A DNA stretch of 64,000 bases from Castellaniella sp049671645 (lineage in GTDB: Bacteria; Pseudomonadota; Gammaproteobacteria; Burkholderiales; Burkholderiaceae_B): NCBI RefSeq assembly GCF_049671645.1, contig NZ_JBATVG010000023.1, positions 62,001-126,000 of the forward strand, in the 5' to 3' direction. Positions within the stretch are counted from its first letter, which is position 1. Every line of letters starts with the position of its first letter. Positions 35,284 through 43,792 of this stretch are shown here, piece by piece. A program made the translations under genes and the position numbers. A model generated the notes under the pieces. That model was given only the letters and a program-made list of their open reading frames with translations, had not been told where the DNA came from and made no database searches.

Positions 35284-36189
35284 TTACTGCTTGTAGTCGG
35301 CGGGGTTGGGCGAATCGGTGGGATGCTCGATGACTTTCTTCAGTTCAGCAGTCATCGGCCAGTTCAGGTTGATGTTCTTCGGGGGGATCGGCGACGTGAA
35401 CCATTTCTTGTACAGCGCGTCGATCTTGCCGTCCTTCATCATGGCCTTGACGGCATTGTCCACCGCCGTCTTGAACTGCGGATCGCCCTTGGGTTCGATC
35501 ATGCCGTAGGGTTCGATCGTGTAGGCCTTCTCGCTGATCATCCAATCTTTGGCATTCTGGGAATTGGCGACCAGGCCGGCCAGCAGGATGTCATCCATGA
35601 AGAATGCCGTGGCGCGGCCGCTGGACACCGTCAGGAACGCTTCGGAGTGGTCCTTGGCCGGGATGATGCGCATGCCCAGGTTCTGGTCGGCGTTGGTCTG
35701 GGTCAGCCATTTCAGGTTGCTGGTGCCAGACGTCGAGACGACGGTCTTGCCCTTGAAATCGGCCAGATCCTTCAGGTTGGAAGACTTCAGGGCGGTAAAG
35801 CGCGTGGCCGTCACGAAGGTGGTGGGCGCGAAGGCGACCTGTTCCTGGCGCTGGGCGTTGTTGGTGGCCGACCCGCAGGAAATGTCCACCGTGCCGTTGG
35901 CCACCAGCGGGATCCGCGTGGAGGAGGTCACGGACACCAGCTTGATCTTCAGATTGGGCAGGTTCAGGTCTTTTTTCAGGGCATCGGCAATCCCGTAGCA
36001 GATGTCCATGGAATAGCCGACGGGTTTTTGCTTGTCGTCCAGATAGGAAAACGGGATCGATGACTCACGGAAGCCGAGCGTCAGCTCGCCCGTGGCTTTG
36101 ATCTTGTCCATCCGGCTGGTTTCAGCCTGGGCGGTGGTCATCCCTGCTACTGCAACAGTCGTCGCCAGAATGATAGGCAATATTTTCAT
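35284..36189 (-). CDS. gltI: Glutamate/aspartate periplasmic-binding protein
   Basis: A 301-aa solute-binding protein (SBP_bac_3). Signal peptide MKILPIILATTVAVAGMTTAQA, then DKIKATGELTLGFRESSIPF, YSMDICYGIADALKKDL, VDISCGSATNNAQRQEQVAF (the binding-site block of GltI/DEBP) and YKKWFTSPIPPKNINLNWPM. The ATG at 36189 has TAGGAGGA four bases upstream, close to a perfect ribosome site; an upstream 20-codon extension is rejected. The ligand could be glutamate/aspartate or, given the neighbours, an acidic D-amino acid or N-carbamoyl derivative. Confidence 0.92.
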   Translation of the reverse strand: MKILPIILATTVAVAGMTTAQAETSRMDKIKATGELTLGFRESSIPFSYLDDKQKPVGYSMDICYGIADALKKDLNLPNLKIKLVSVTSSTRIPLVANGTVDISCGSATNNAQRQEQVAFAPTTFVTATRFTALKSSNLKDLADFKGKTVVSTSGTSNLKWLTQTNADQNLGMRIIPAKDHSEAFLTVSSGRATAFFMDDILLAGLVANSQNAKDWMISEKAYTIEPYGMIEPKGDPQFKTAVDNAVKAMMKDGKIDALYKKWFTSPIPPKNINLNWPMTAELKKVIEHPTDSPNPADYKQ

Positions 36190-36451
36190 GATTCCTCCTA
36201 AAAAGCCCGTTTTAATTGATGTTCCGTCGTTCTTGACGGGAACGGGCACCTGCCAGGGGTGCGACAGGCGACCGCTAGTGTAACCATTTTGTCATCCTCG
36301 ACACCATGCCGCAAAACGGCACGGTGATCCTCACATTATCAGTAGATCACCGAGTTCCAACAAATAGCAATTTCACGGGGTCCCATAACGGCAGGCTATG
36401 CTCTATACTGCTTGACCACTATGATCCAACGCCCTGCGGGCTGTGCGCAGT
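36190..36451. promoter_or_regulatory. gltI upstream region with a TTATGG half-site
   Basis: 262 bases between the carbamoylase gene and gltI. It is AT-richer than its surroundings and carries GGTCCCATAAC at 36379-36389 (GTTATGGGACC on the minus strand), the same half-site found in the other promoter gaps of this cluster. It probably contains the gltI promoter. No small gene is convincing here. Confidence 0.45.
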
Positions 36452-37393
36452 CTACATAGGCTCGCCCGCCCCGACGCGATCCACGATCAGCCGATAGTGC
36501 TCGGGCCGGCGATGGCGGGCGAAATCAAAAATATTCTTCCTGAAATTTTCGCCCATGGCCAGATCGATGGTGGCGGTGATGATTTCATCTTCTTCCGTAG
36601 CGGCCTGGGCCACGATTTCGCCTGCGGGCGACACAATCACGGATCCGCCGATCAGGTGAAAACCGTCCTCGAAGCCGGTCTTGCCGGCGGCAGCCGCCCA
36701 GACGCTGTTCTGGTAGGCGCCCGACTGCATGGACAGCAGGTGCGACTGCATGCGCAGATGCACCGGCTCGGGCCAATGGATGTTGTGCGCGGGCGTGTTG
36801 TAGCCCAGCACGATCAGTTCGGCGCTTTGCAAGCCCATGACGCGCCATGTTTCCGGCCAGCGGCGATCATTGCACAGGCACATGCCGGTACGGATGCCGT
36901 CCATATTCCAGACTTTCCAGGTGTCCTCGCCGACGTCGAAATATTTCTTTTCCAGATGCTGGAAGGGCGCCCCCACCTTGTGGTCGTCATGCCCGGGCAG
37001 ATGGATCTTGCGATACTTGCCCACGATCCTGGCCGACCTGTCGACCAGGATCGAGGTGTTGTAACGCTTCCCCTCGGGGGTCAATTCGGCATAGCCCAGG
37101 TAAAAGCCGACGCCCAGGCGCTGCGCCGCGTCGAATAAGGGCTGGACGGCGGCGTTGGGCATCGTCTTCTCGAAATACCGCGCCTCGACCTCTTCGAGCG
37201 GCGTCCAATACCGCGGAAAGAACGTGGTCAGGGTCAACTCGGGAAACACCACGAACTCCGCGCCCCGGCCGTGGGCCTCGCAGAGCATGTCCGTCAGGCG
37301 CTTGACGACGCTTTCACGGCTGTCGGCCAAACTGATACCCCCCACCTGGGCGACGGCCAGGCCGAGTTTGCGAGAAGATGTGCCTTTGTTCAT
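36452..37393 (-). CDS. N-carbamoyl-D-amino-acid hydrolase (D-carbamoylase)
   Basis: Nitrilase-superfamily enzyme that hydrolyses N-carbamoyl-D-amino acids to D-amino acid, CO2 and ammonia. The catalytic triad is visible: Glu52 in FVVFPELTLTTFFPR, Lys129 in GKYRKIHLPGHDDHK and Cys174 in MCLCNDRRWPETWRVMG. These blocks and HLLSMQSGAYQNSVWAAAAG closely match the Agrobacterium/Rhizobium D-carbamoylase from memory, including the 313-aa length, rather than N-carbamoylputrescine amidase. The ATG at 37393 has GGAG 6 bases before it. Linked hydantoin racemase (43 bases upstream) and hydantoinase make the assignment strong. Confidence 0.93.
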   Translation of the reverse strand: MNKGTSSRKLGLAVAQVGGISLADSRESVVKRLTDMLCEAHGRGAEFVVFPELTLTTFFPRYWTPLEEVEARYFEKTMPNAAVQPLFDAAQRLGVGFYLGYAELTPEGKRYNTSILVDRSARIVGKYRKIHLPGHDDHKVGAPFQHLEKKYFDVGEDTWKVWNMDGIRTGMCLCNDRRWPETWRVMGLQSAELIVLGYNTPAHNIHWPEPVHLRMQSHLLSMQSGAYQNSVWAAAAGKTGFEDGFHLIGGSVIVSPAGEIVAQAATEEDEIITATIDLAMGENFRKNIFDFARHRRPEHYRLIVDRVGAGEPM

Positions 37394-37436
37394 GTGTGCT
37401 CCGGTTCCAAAACCCGATTCAAAATAGTCAAACTGC

Positions 37437-38102
37437 TTATCCGGCAACCCGCCCCAAGGCCATGGCCACGGCAGCCAAGGTGGGATCCACCACGGGCACG
37501 CCCAAGGACGCTTCAAGCCAGGCCCGGTAGTGCGACATGCCGGCGCACCCCAGCACCAGCACATCCGCCCCATCGTCCTGCACCAGCCGGCGGCCGACGG
37601 CCTGCATGCGTTCCCGCGTCACGTCGGCATCCTGCAATTGGGCCACGGTCAAATCCAGGGGGTATTCACCGGCAATGCGCGAAGCGATACCGGCGGCGGC
37701 ATAACCGCGCGCATGGCGGCCCATCAGCGTGGGCAAAATCGCGATCACCCCAACCCGCCGCCCCAGCGCCAGGGCAGTCAGCAAACCACATTCATTGATG
37801 CCCAGCACCGGCCGGACGGTTCTTTCACGCGCCAGGTGCAGACCGGGATCACTGAAGCAGGCAATCACGAAGGCAGCGGCGCCGTCCCCTCGTTCCAGGG
37901 CCAGATCCCCGACCAGGCGCCCCACCAGCACAGCCGACTCGGCCACATCCTGTTCGTTCTGAATGCCCGCCGGACCGTCATGCAAGGTCAGGCATTCGAT
38001 GACCGGCCCATGGTCCCTTTGAAGAGGCGCCAGGCTTTCCTGCAAACCGCGAGTCACGTGCGCCAGGCTGTTCGGATTGATGACGTAAATTGTGTTGTTC
38101 AT
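37437..38102 (-). CDS. Hydantoin racemase (Asp/Glu racemase superfamily)
   Basis: A 221-aa cofactor-independent racemase that equilibrates L- and D-5-monosubstituted hydantoins so that a D-specific hydantoinase can use both. The N-terminus IYVINPNSLAHVTRGL and the two catalytic cysteines, Cys82 in FVIACFSDPGLHLAR and Cys186 in LVLGCAGMSHYR, follow the HyuE/HyuA pattern. Related allantoin racemases and maleate isomerases share the fold, but the neighbouring D-carbamoylase favours hydantoin. It is divergent from a LysR gene across 104 bases and probably co-transcribed with the carbamoylase. Confidence 0.88.
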   Translation of the reverse strand: MNNTIYVINPNSLAHVTRGLQESLAPLQRDHGPVIECLTLHDGPAGIQNEQDVAESAVLVGRLVGDLALERGDGAAAFVIACFSDPGLHLARERTVRPVLGINECGLLTALALGRRVGVIAILPTLMGRHARGYAAAGIASRIAGEYPLDLTVAQLQDADVTRERMQAVGRRLVQDDGADVLVLGCAGMSHYRAWLEASLGVPVVDPTLAAVAMALGRVAG

Positions 38103-38180
38103 ACCTGCCTCATAACGCTTGAATTCATTCTATCGTTGAACCTGCGGCACCTTGATATACTGATTTGTCCCCCGGCATTA

Positions 38181-38199
38181 ACCTTTTGTTATGGGTCCC
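38181..38199 (+). promoter_or_regulatory. Candidate LysR site (TTATGG half-site) before lysR-1
   Basis: ACCTTTTGTTATGGGTCCC lies in the 104-base gap shared by the hydantoin racemase and the first LysR gene, 8 bases before the latter. The same core occurs at 43740-43757 and, partly, at 44698-44712. In the usual LysR layout one site serves both the regulator and the divergent target. Confidence 0.45.
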
Positions 38200-38206
38200 G
38201 CAGGCC

Positions 38207-39091
38207 ATGAATCTGAAGCAGATCAACACCTTCCGAGCCATCATGGTCACGGGGTCCATCAGTTCGGCGGCCAAACTGCTCTTCGTGTCGCAACCCGCCG
38301 TCAGCCGCTTGCTGGCGCATACCGAACAACAGTTGGGATATCCGCTGTTCGAACGCATCAAGGGCCGCCTGTATCCCACCACCGAAGCCCGCATCCTCTT
38401 CAATGAAGTGCAATCGGTATACAGCGGCATCACCCGCATTGCGACGCTGGCCACCCGGCTGGGCGAAAAGAAACAGGGCCTGCTGGGCATCGTCAGCAGC
38501 CCCAGCCTCGGCCATGGCCTGATGCCGCGCTGCATCGAGCAGTTCACCCGCCAGCACCCGGGCGTCCACATCCGCCTGCGCACACTGACCCACGATGCGC
38601 TGGTGCGCAGCATTCTCGACGGGGAAAGTGAAATCGGGCTGTTATTCATGCCCATCGCGCATCCCAATCTGAAATCCACTCAGGTCGGGGCCGTCCCCCT
38701 GGTGTGCGTGTTGCCGGCGGATCACCCTTTAGTCAATAAACCCGCCATCGATCTGTCCGATCTGCAGGACCAGGCCATGGTGGCCTACCGCAGCGGATCG
38801 CCCCTGTCCAAAGTCCTGGACGACCTGTTCGGCGAAGGCCGCGAACCCGAACGCATTCAGATCGAGGTCGATGCCCAGCAAAACGTCTGTGATCTCGTCT
38901 CGCAAGGCATCGGCGTCGGCATCGTCGATCAGGCCGTGGCGGCCGCTCAGACCAGCGACAGGCTGGTGGTGCGCCCGCTGCAGGTGCGTCACACCCTGGA
39001 GCTCTACCTGGCCTGCTCGCGCTACGAGCCGATGTCGCTGCTGGCCCGCGCCTTCAGCCAGATCATCGAACAAGAGGCCGGGCTGCTCTGA
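38207..39091 (+). CDS. LysR-family transcriptional regulator 1
   Basis: A 294-aa LysR regulator: N-terminal winged HTH (LKQINTFRAIMVTGSISSAA, KLLFVSQPAVSRLLAHTEQQ) and a periplasmic-binding-like effector domain (GLLGIVSSPSLGHGLMPRCI, then VLPADHPLVNK). The ATG at 38207 starts the HTH directly; a 14-codon longer version is unlikely. It faces the hydantoin racemase/carbamoylase genes and so probably regulates them, with a hydantoin or amino-acid derivative as effector. It converges on the second ABC transporter. Confidence 0.9.
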   Translation: MNLKQINTFRAIMVTGSISSAAKLLFVSQPAVSRLLAHTEQQLGYPLFERIKGRLYPTTEARILFNEVQSVYSGITRIATLATRLGEKKQGLLGIVSSPSLGHGLMPRCIEQFTRQHPGVHIRLRTLTHDALVRSILDGESEIGLLFMPIAHPNLKSTQVGAVPLVCVLPADHPLVNKPAIDLSDLQDQAMVAYRSGSPLSKVLDDLFGEGREPERIQIEVDAQQNVCDLVSQGIGVGIVDQAVAAAQTSDRLVVRPLQVRHTLELYLACSRYEPMSLLARAFSQIIEQEAGLL

Positions 39092-39134
39092 ACGGGACAC
39101 CGACGTACAGCGCAGCCCTGCGCCGGCATCCGGT

Positions 39135-39815
39135 TCAGTGGCTCGTGGCGGCCAGCCTGCGCTGCTCCAGCCGACCCAGATAGCGCACGATCGGCAGCAG
39201 GATGATCAGGTACAGGATGGCGGCCAGCACCAGCGGCGAAGGGTTATACATCAGCGACTGGGCATTGCGAGCCAGATACAGCAATTCGGGCAAAGACACG
39301 GCGCTGGCCAGCGTCGTGAGTTTCACCACTTCCAGCGCATTGCTGATCAGATCGGGCATCACGGCCCGGGTGGCCTGGGGAATCTGCACATGGATCAGAG
39401 TCTGCATCCGCGACAGCCCCGTGGAACGGGCGGCTTCCATCTGGCCCCTGGGCACGCTTTCGAAGCCGGCCCGGAAGACCTCGCCGAAGTAGGCGCTGGT
39501 ATTCAAGGTAAAGCACAGGGCGACGGCCACGAGCTTGGGCATGTCCAGGTTCAGAAAGGGCAAACCGAAATAGATGAAGATCAGCAGCACCAACGGCGGC
39601 AGAGACCGGAAAATGTCGATGTACACCATCAACACCAACCGCAAGCTGCGGCAGCGCAGTTCCTGATGCAGGATGGCCGCCAGCAAGCCGAAGAACAGCC
39701 CCAGGGGGATCACCAGCGCCGAAAGCAGCACGGTCATCCACAGGCCTTCGAGCAGATAGGGGCCGACTTGCCGATAGATGTCCAGGTTGAAGAAATTGTG
39801 AATGATTTCCTGCAT
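39135..39815 (-). CDS. Polar-amino-acid-type ABC transporter permease (second system), A
   Basis: A 226-aa membrane permease (HisM/GltK-like). The docking loop reads GQMEAARSTGLSRMQTLIHV followed by QIPQATR, close to the EAA---G consensus. About five helices. Last gene of the second transporter set (binding protein, ATPase, two permeases), 12 bases after the other permease. Confidence 0.88.
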   Translation of the reverse strand: MQEIIHNFFNLDIYRQVGPYLLEGLWMTVLLSALVIPLGLFFGLLAAILHQELRCRSLRLVLMVYIDIFRSLPPLVLLIFIYFGLPFLNLDMPKLVAVALCFTLNTSAYFGEVFRAGFESVPRGQMEAARSTGLSRMQTLIHVQIPQATRAVMPDLISNALEVVKLTTLASAVSLPELLYLARNAQSLMYNPSPLVLAAILYLIILLPIVRYLGRLEQRRLAATSH

Positions 39816-39827
39816 GGCGGACCCCTT

Positions 39828-40505
39828 CTAGTTTTTCCAGCGGAAGCGATGTTCCAGCAGGCGGCTGCCCACCACGATAGGCACGAAGATCACCAGACAG
39901 CCCAGAGCCCCCAAGGTCAGCGGCGTGGCATTGCCCAGTGTGCTGCTGGCCGTCTGGGCATTGTTCAGCACTTCGCTCAGGCCCACGATGGCGCCCAGCG
40001 CAGTGGCCTTGGTGATGGCGATCACCCGGTTGGTCAGGGGCGGCACCGCCAGCTTGCAGGCCTGGGGAATGACGACGTAGCACATGGACTGGCGCCAGCT
40101 CATGCCTGTCGAGCGGGCGGCCTCCGCCTGCCCTTTGGGGATGGACTGGATGCCCGCCCAGAAGATTTCCTCGGCGAATGCGGTCAGCACCAGCGAAAGC
40201 GCCAGCCACGTGGCGAAGAAGGCGGACATCGACAGCCCCACGTAGGGGAAGGCGAAAAACAGGACCATCAGCACCACCAGCGGAGGCATGGCCCGCATCA
40301 CATCGGCAAAGGCGATGATGAAGGCATTCAGCGTCCGGATGTGCAGGGCCCGCGCGAAAGCCAGCAACAGACCCGCGGCCAGGCCCGTCACCGTGATGAG
40401 CACGCCCAACTGAACGGTGATCCACATGCCGTGCAATACGGGCAAGACGGCCTGGTGCGCCACATCCAGGTTGAAAAAGGCAAAACGCAGGGCGGCGAGA
40501 TCCAT
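39828..40505 (-). CDS. Polar-amino-acid-type ABC transporter permease (second system), B
   Basis: A 225-aa membrane permease with EAA loop GQAEAARSTGMSWRQSMCYV and VIPQACK. It forms a heterodimer with the next permease. It begins 12 bases after the ATPase gene. Its N-terminus (FNLDVAHQAVLPVLHGMWIT) is typical of the opine/amino-acid permease family. Confidence 0.88.
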   Translation of the reverse strand: MDLAALRFAFFNLDVAHQAVLPVLHGMWITVQLGVLITVTGLAAGLLLAFARALHIRTLNAFIIAFADVMRAMPPLVVLMVLFFAFPYVGLSMSAFFATWLALSLVLTAFAEEIFWAGIQSIPKGQAEAARSTGMSWRQSMCYVVIPQACKLAVPPLTNRVIAITKATALGAIVGLSEVLNNAQTASSTLGNATPLTLGALGCLVIFVPIVVGSRLLEHRFRWKN

Positions 40506-40517
40506 GGGAAGGTTTCC

Positions 40518-41309
40518 TCAGTAGTGGTGCGAGACGCTGGACAGAAACGCCCGGGTGCGCTCGTGCTGCGGCTTGCCGAAGACCTCCTGCGGCGATCCCT
40601 GCTCGATGACATGCCCCCCATCCATGAAGATCACCCGATCGGCGGCGGCCATGGCGAAACTCATCTCGTGCGACACCACGACCATGGTCATGCCCCCGGC
40701 CTTCAGGTCCTTCATGACTTTCAGCACGCTGCCCACCAATTCCGGATCGAGGGCGCTGGTAGGTTCGTCGAACAGCACGATCTTCGGATGCAGGGCCAGC
40801 GCGCGGGCAATGCCCACGCGCTGCTGCTGCCCGCCCGAGAGCTGGTCGGGGTAGAAATCGGCCCGATGCGCCAGCCCTACCCGATCCAGGGCCTCCCGCG
40901 CCCGGGACTCGGCTTCCGCCTTGGGCAGCTTCTGCACCTTGCGCAGCGCCAGCGTCACGTTGGACAACACGCTCATGTGCCGGTACAGATTGAAGTGCTG
41001 AAAGACCATGCCGATCTTCTGGCGGATGCGGTTCAAGTCGGCGCGCGGGGCGGAGATATCTTCGCCATCCACGATGATCGACCCGGACGAGCTTTCTTCC
41101 AGGCGATTGCAGCAGCGCAGCAGGCTGCTCTTGCCGGAACCGGAGGGCCCGATGATGAACACCATCTCGCCCGCCTGTACGTCCAGATCCACGCCCTTGA
41201 GCACTTCGTTGTGGCCGTACTGTTTGTGCAGGCCCCTGATCTGCAGGATGGGCGCCGCTTGCGATGCGGTGGTGGCCGGTCTCGCGGCCGTCTCGGTCGC
41301 CATGCTCAT
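40518..41309 (-). CDS. Polar-amino-acid-type ABC transporter ATP-binding protein (second system)
   Basis: A 263-aa ABC ATPase. Walker A IIGPSGSGKSSLLRC, signature DQLSGGQQQRVGIARALALH, Walker B IVLFDEPTSALDPELVG and H-loop VVSHEMSFAMAAADRVIFM are complete. A 20-residue Ala/Thr-rich N-terminal extension precedes the usual start. It follows the binding-protein gene by 10 bases. Confidence 0.9.
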   Translation of the reverse strand: MSMATETAARPATTASQAAPILQIRGLHKQYGHNEVLKGVDLDVQAGEMVFIIGPSGSGKSSLLRCCNRLEESSSGSIIVDGEDISAPRADLNRIRQKIGMVFQHFNLYRHMSVLSNVTLALRKVQKLPKAEAESRAREALDRVGLAHRADFYPDQLSGGQQQRVGIARALALHPKIVLFDEPTSALDPELVGSVLKVMKDLKAGGMTMVVVSHEMSFAMAAADRVIFMDGGHVIEQGSPQEVFGKPQHERTRAFLSSVSHHY

Positions 41310-41319
41310 GATGCGATCC

Positions 41320-42171
41320 TCAGGGTTGGCAGTTGTACTGGGCGGGGGTGGGGTCGTAGCCCGGCAGACCCTGCACGCCCTGCCCCGGTTCGACCACGAC
41401 GGCGGCCGCGTCCGATTCCGGTTCCGTGCCCAGCCACTTCTTGACCAGGCCGGCCACCACGCCCTTTTTCTTCAGGCACTTCAGGGCATTGGACAGACGG
41501 TCGCGCCCTTTCACATCATCCTTGCGAAAGACCAGCGCAAATACCTTGCCGGAGCGGATGGTATAGCTGGTCTGCAGCATGGCGTTCTTTTTCGCGGCCC
41601 ACGGACCGGAGATGTTATCGATCAGTGCAGCATCGGCCAGGCCCGAAAGCACCGCCTGGATGGCATCGGCGGTGGTGCTGAAGACCTGATACTTGAAACC
41701 GTACCGCTGTTCGTTTTCCTTGGCCCAGGCCTCATAGGCCGAACCGCTGTTCACGGTGACGGTCTTGCCTTTGAGCTGCGCCAGGTCCGTGATCGGCTGT
41801 GCGCTCTTTTTCTGCACGAAGGTGTAATCCGTATTGAAGTAGCCTTCGGAAAACAGCAGGGTCTTGGCACGCTGTTCCGTGGCCGTAGTGGGCGCCAGCA
41901 CGAAATCATACTTGCCGGCGTTCAAAGCGGGGATGATGGCGGAAAACTGCGAGGGTTCGATCTTGATGGTGATGCCCATTTCCTTGGCCAGGGCATGGCC
42001 CAGATCGACATTGAAACCCTCGAGCCCGCCCTGGAGGTTCTGCATGGCCATGGGAGCGAAGGTGGGATCGACCCCCGTGGTCAACGTCTCGGCTCCCGCC
42101 GAGCCGGCCTGCAAGGCCAGGGCGCAGCCGGCGGCGGCGAGAAAGGCAACTGTCTTGTTCGATACCAACAT
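41320..42171 (-). CDS. Solute-binding protein of the second amino-acid-type ABC transporter
   Basis: A 283-aa periplasmic protein (SBP_bac_3). Signal peptide to about residue 27 (LAAAGCALALQAGSAGAE), then TLTTGVDPTFAPMAMQN, GFNVDLGHALAKEMGITIKI, FVLAPTTATEQRAKTLLFSE and GSAYEAWAKENEQRYG. AGGAG lies 8 bases before the ATG at 42171. It lies 22 bases downstream of the hydantoinase gene, so the likely cargo is a hydantoin, an N-carbamoyl-amino acid or the D-amino acid itself; a Cys-containing C-terminal tail (PAQYNCQP) is unusual. Confidence 0.88.
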   Translation of the reverse strand: MLVSNKTVAFLAAAGCALALQAGSAGAETLTTGVDPTFAPMAMQNLQGGLEGFNVDLGHALAKEMGITIKIEPSQFSAIIPALNAGKYDFVLAPTTATEQRAKTLLFSEGYFNTDYTFVQKKSAQPITDLAQLKGKTVTVNSGSAYEAWAKENEQRYGFKYQVFSTTADAIQAVLSGLADAALIDNISGPWAAKKNAMLQTSYTIRSGKVFALVFRKDDVKGRDRLSNALKCLKKKGVVAGLVKKWLGTEPESDAAAVVVEPGQGVQGLPGYDPTPAQYNCQP

Positions 42172-42193
42172 GTTTTGTCTCCTAGGAAAAGGG

Positions 42194-43648
42194 TCAGACC
42201 GCAAAGATCTTCTTGACGACCACGCCTTGCTGAATGGCTTTCTTGTTACGAGTGATGGGGGCGGGTTCGCCGCACGGCAGGTACTGCCCGTCACCGGCCC
42301 GGGCATGGAGGGTACCGTCTTCGACGACGGCCCGGCCGCGGCTGAAGACGGCCACAGGCCACCCGGTCACGTCGCGGCCCTCGTAAGGGGTGTAGCCGAC
42401 GTTATCGTGCAACATGTCCCAGCGCACGGTCTTGCTCAGCTCGGGATCCCAGACGGCGAAATCCGCATCGCTGCCCACTCGAATGACGCCCTTGCGGGGA
42501 TACAGACCATACATGACGGCGTGGTTGGTCGCTGTCAGAGCCACGAACTGCTCGATGCTCATCCGGCCGGTGCGCACACCTTCGGAAAACAGCAGCGGCA
42601 TGCGCAGCTCGATGCCGGGCAAGCCGTTGGCCATCTGCTTGAAGGTGGTGGCGTCGCCATGCGGCAGCTTGCCGGTCTCATCGAAACGATACGGCGCATG
42701 ATCGGACGAAAACACTTGCAGCGTGTCGTTCAGCAATCCTTCCCAGACCGCCTGCTGCGACTGCGGGTCGCGCGGTGGCGGACTGCAGCAGAATTTCGCG
42801 CCTTCCACGCCCGGCTTGTCGATGTCTTCGGCGGTGAGAAACAGGTACTGCGGACAGCTTTCCGCATAGATGGGGGCGCCCATGGTCTGCGCGGCATGGA
42901 TGACCCTGACCGCTTCCAGGCCCGCCACGTGCACGATCAGGATGGGCACATTCATCAGGCGCGACAAGGCGATCGCCCGGTTCGTGGCTTCGCTTTCCGC
43001 CAGCGGGTCATGCGCCACAGCGTGGTATTTGGGGTGCACATGGCCATCGCTGAGCAAGCGGCGCGTGATCCAGCGGATGATGTCATTGTTTTCGCAATGG
43101 ACCATGACCATGGCCCCATGGCGGTCGGCGGCATGCAACACATCCAGCAGCTGGAAGTCATCCAGCTTCCAGGACTCGTAGGTCATGTAGACCTTGAAGG
43201 ACGTGATGCCGTCAGCGATCACTTGCGGAAGATGGTCGGCCAGCGTGCGCTCGGACGGATCGGACAGGATCAGGTGAAAGGCGTAATCGATCACCGATTT
43301 TTCACGCGCCAGTCGTGAATAATCCCGCACCACGTCCAGCAGATCGTCGCCCTGGCGCTGCGCCGCGAAAGGTATGATGGTGGTCGTGCCGCCAAAGGCG
43401 GCCGAACGCGAGGCCGTATAGAAATCGTCGGCCGTCATGACACCCATGCCCGAAAGCTGTTCGATATGGCAATGACTGTCGATGCCCCCGGGCAGCACAT
43501 AGCGGCCCCGGACATCCACGTCTTTTGTTCCCGCGGGCAGGCCGGGCTGCAGGGCGGTGATGATGCCGTCCTTCACCCCGATATCCAATTGTTCCAGGCC
43601 CGCTTCCGTGCAGACCAAGCCCTGACGCAGGGTCAGATCGAATTCCAT
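42194..43648 (-). CDS. hydA: Hydantoinase / dihydropyrimidinase
   Basis: A 484-aa amidohydrolase that opens 5-substituted hydantoins (or dihydropyrimidines) to N-carbamoyl-amino acids. The binuclear metal site is complete: His59 and His61 in GGIDSHCHIEQLSG, the carbamylated lysine K152 in ITSFKVYMTYESW, His184 (VMVHCENND), His240 (ILIVHVAGLEA) and Asp316 (FSSDHAPYRF). The family is sure; D-specificity is inferred from the linked D-carbamoylase and racemase. It heads the operon with the second transporter and is divergent from LysR 2 across 144 bases. The N-terminus differs from classic D-hydantoinase (SHCH in place of PHTH). Confidence 0.93.
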   Translation of the reverse strand: MEFDLTLRQGLVCTEAGLEQLDIGVKDGIITALQPGLPAGTKDVDVRGRYVLPGGIDSHCHIEQLSGMGVMTADDFYTASRSAAFGGTTTIIPFAAQRQGDDLLDVVRDYSRLAREKSVIDYAFHLILSDPSERTLADHLPQVIADGITSFKVYMTYESWKLDDFQLLDVLHAADRHGAMVMVHCENNDIIRWITRRLLSDGHVHPKYHAVAHDPLAESEATNRAIALSRLMNVPILIVHVAGLEAVRVIHAAQTMGAPIYAESCPQYLFLTAEDIDKPGVEGAKFCCSPPPRDPQSQQAVWEGLLNDTLQVFSSDHAPYRFDETGKLPHGDATTFKQMANGLPGIELRMPLLFSEGVRTGRMSIEQFVALTATNHAVMYGLYPRKGVIRVGSDADFAVWDPELSKTVRWDMLHDNVGYTPYEGRDVTGWPVAVFSRGRAVVEDGTLHARAGDGQYLPCGEPAPITRNKKAIQQGVVVKKIFAV

Positions 43649-43739
43649 ATTGCCGCCTCCCGTAAGCCCGGCCCGGGCCCTAAGACAAGAACACCGCCGG
43701 ATGCCAAAATACTAAGCGCGATGCCCTCCGGCTGCGAGT

Positions 43740-43790
43740 ACCTTTTTATGGGTCCTCCATAAGGCATTGTTATATTGGAGTAAACCCTAG
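43740..43790 (+). promoter_or_regulatory. Divergent hydantoinase/LysR-2 operator and promoter
   Basis: TTATGG-GTCCT-CCATAA (43746-43762) is a perfect inverted repeat with a T-N11-A core, as expected for a LysR regulator. TATATT at 43771-43776 is a plausible -10 for LysR 2, and GTAAACCCTAG (43780-43790) follows it. The palindrome covers the -35 position, which suggests autorepression of LysR 2 and activation of the divergent hydantoinase operon. Confidence 0.6.
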
Positions 43791-43792
43791 TC

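Noticed and set aside
36452..37393. N-carbamoylputrescine amidase as the identity of the nitrilase
   Set aside because: The blocks around the triad (TLTTFFPR, GKYRKIHLPGH, CNDRRWPETWRVMG) and the neighbouring hydantoinase and racemase fit D-carbamoylase better.
38871..41444. An 857-codon plus-strand frame starting inside LysR 1
   Set aside because: It runs antisense through the second ABC transporter genes, all of which have intact motifs on the minus strand.
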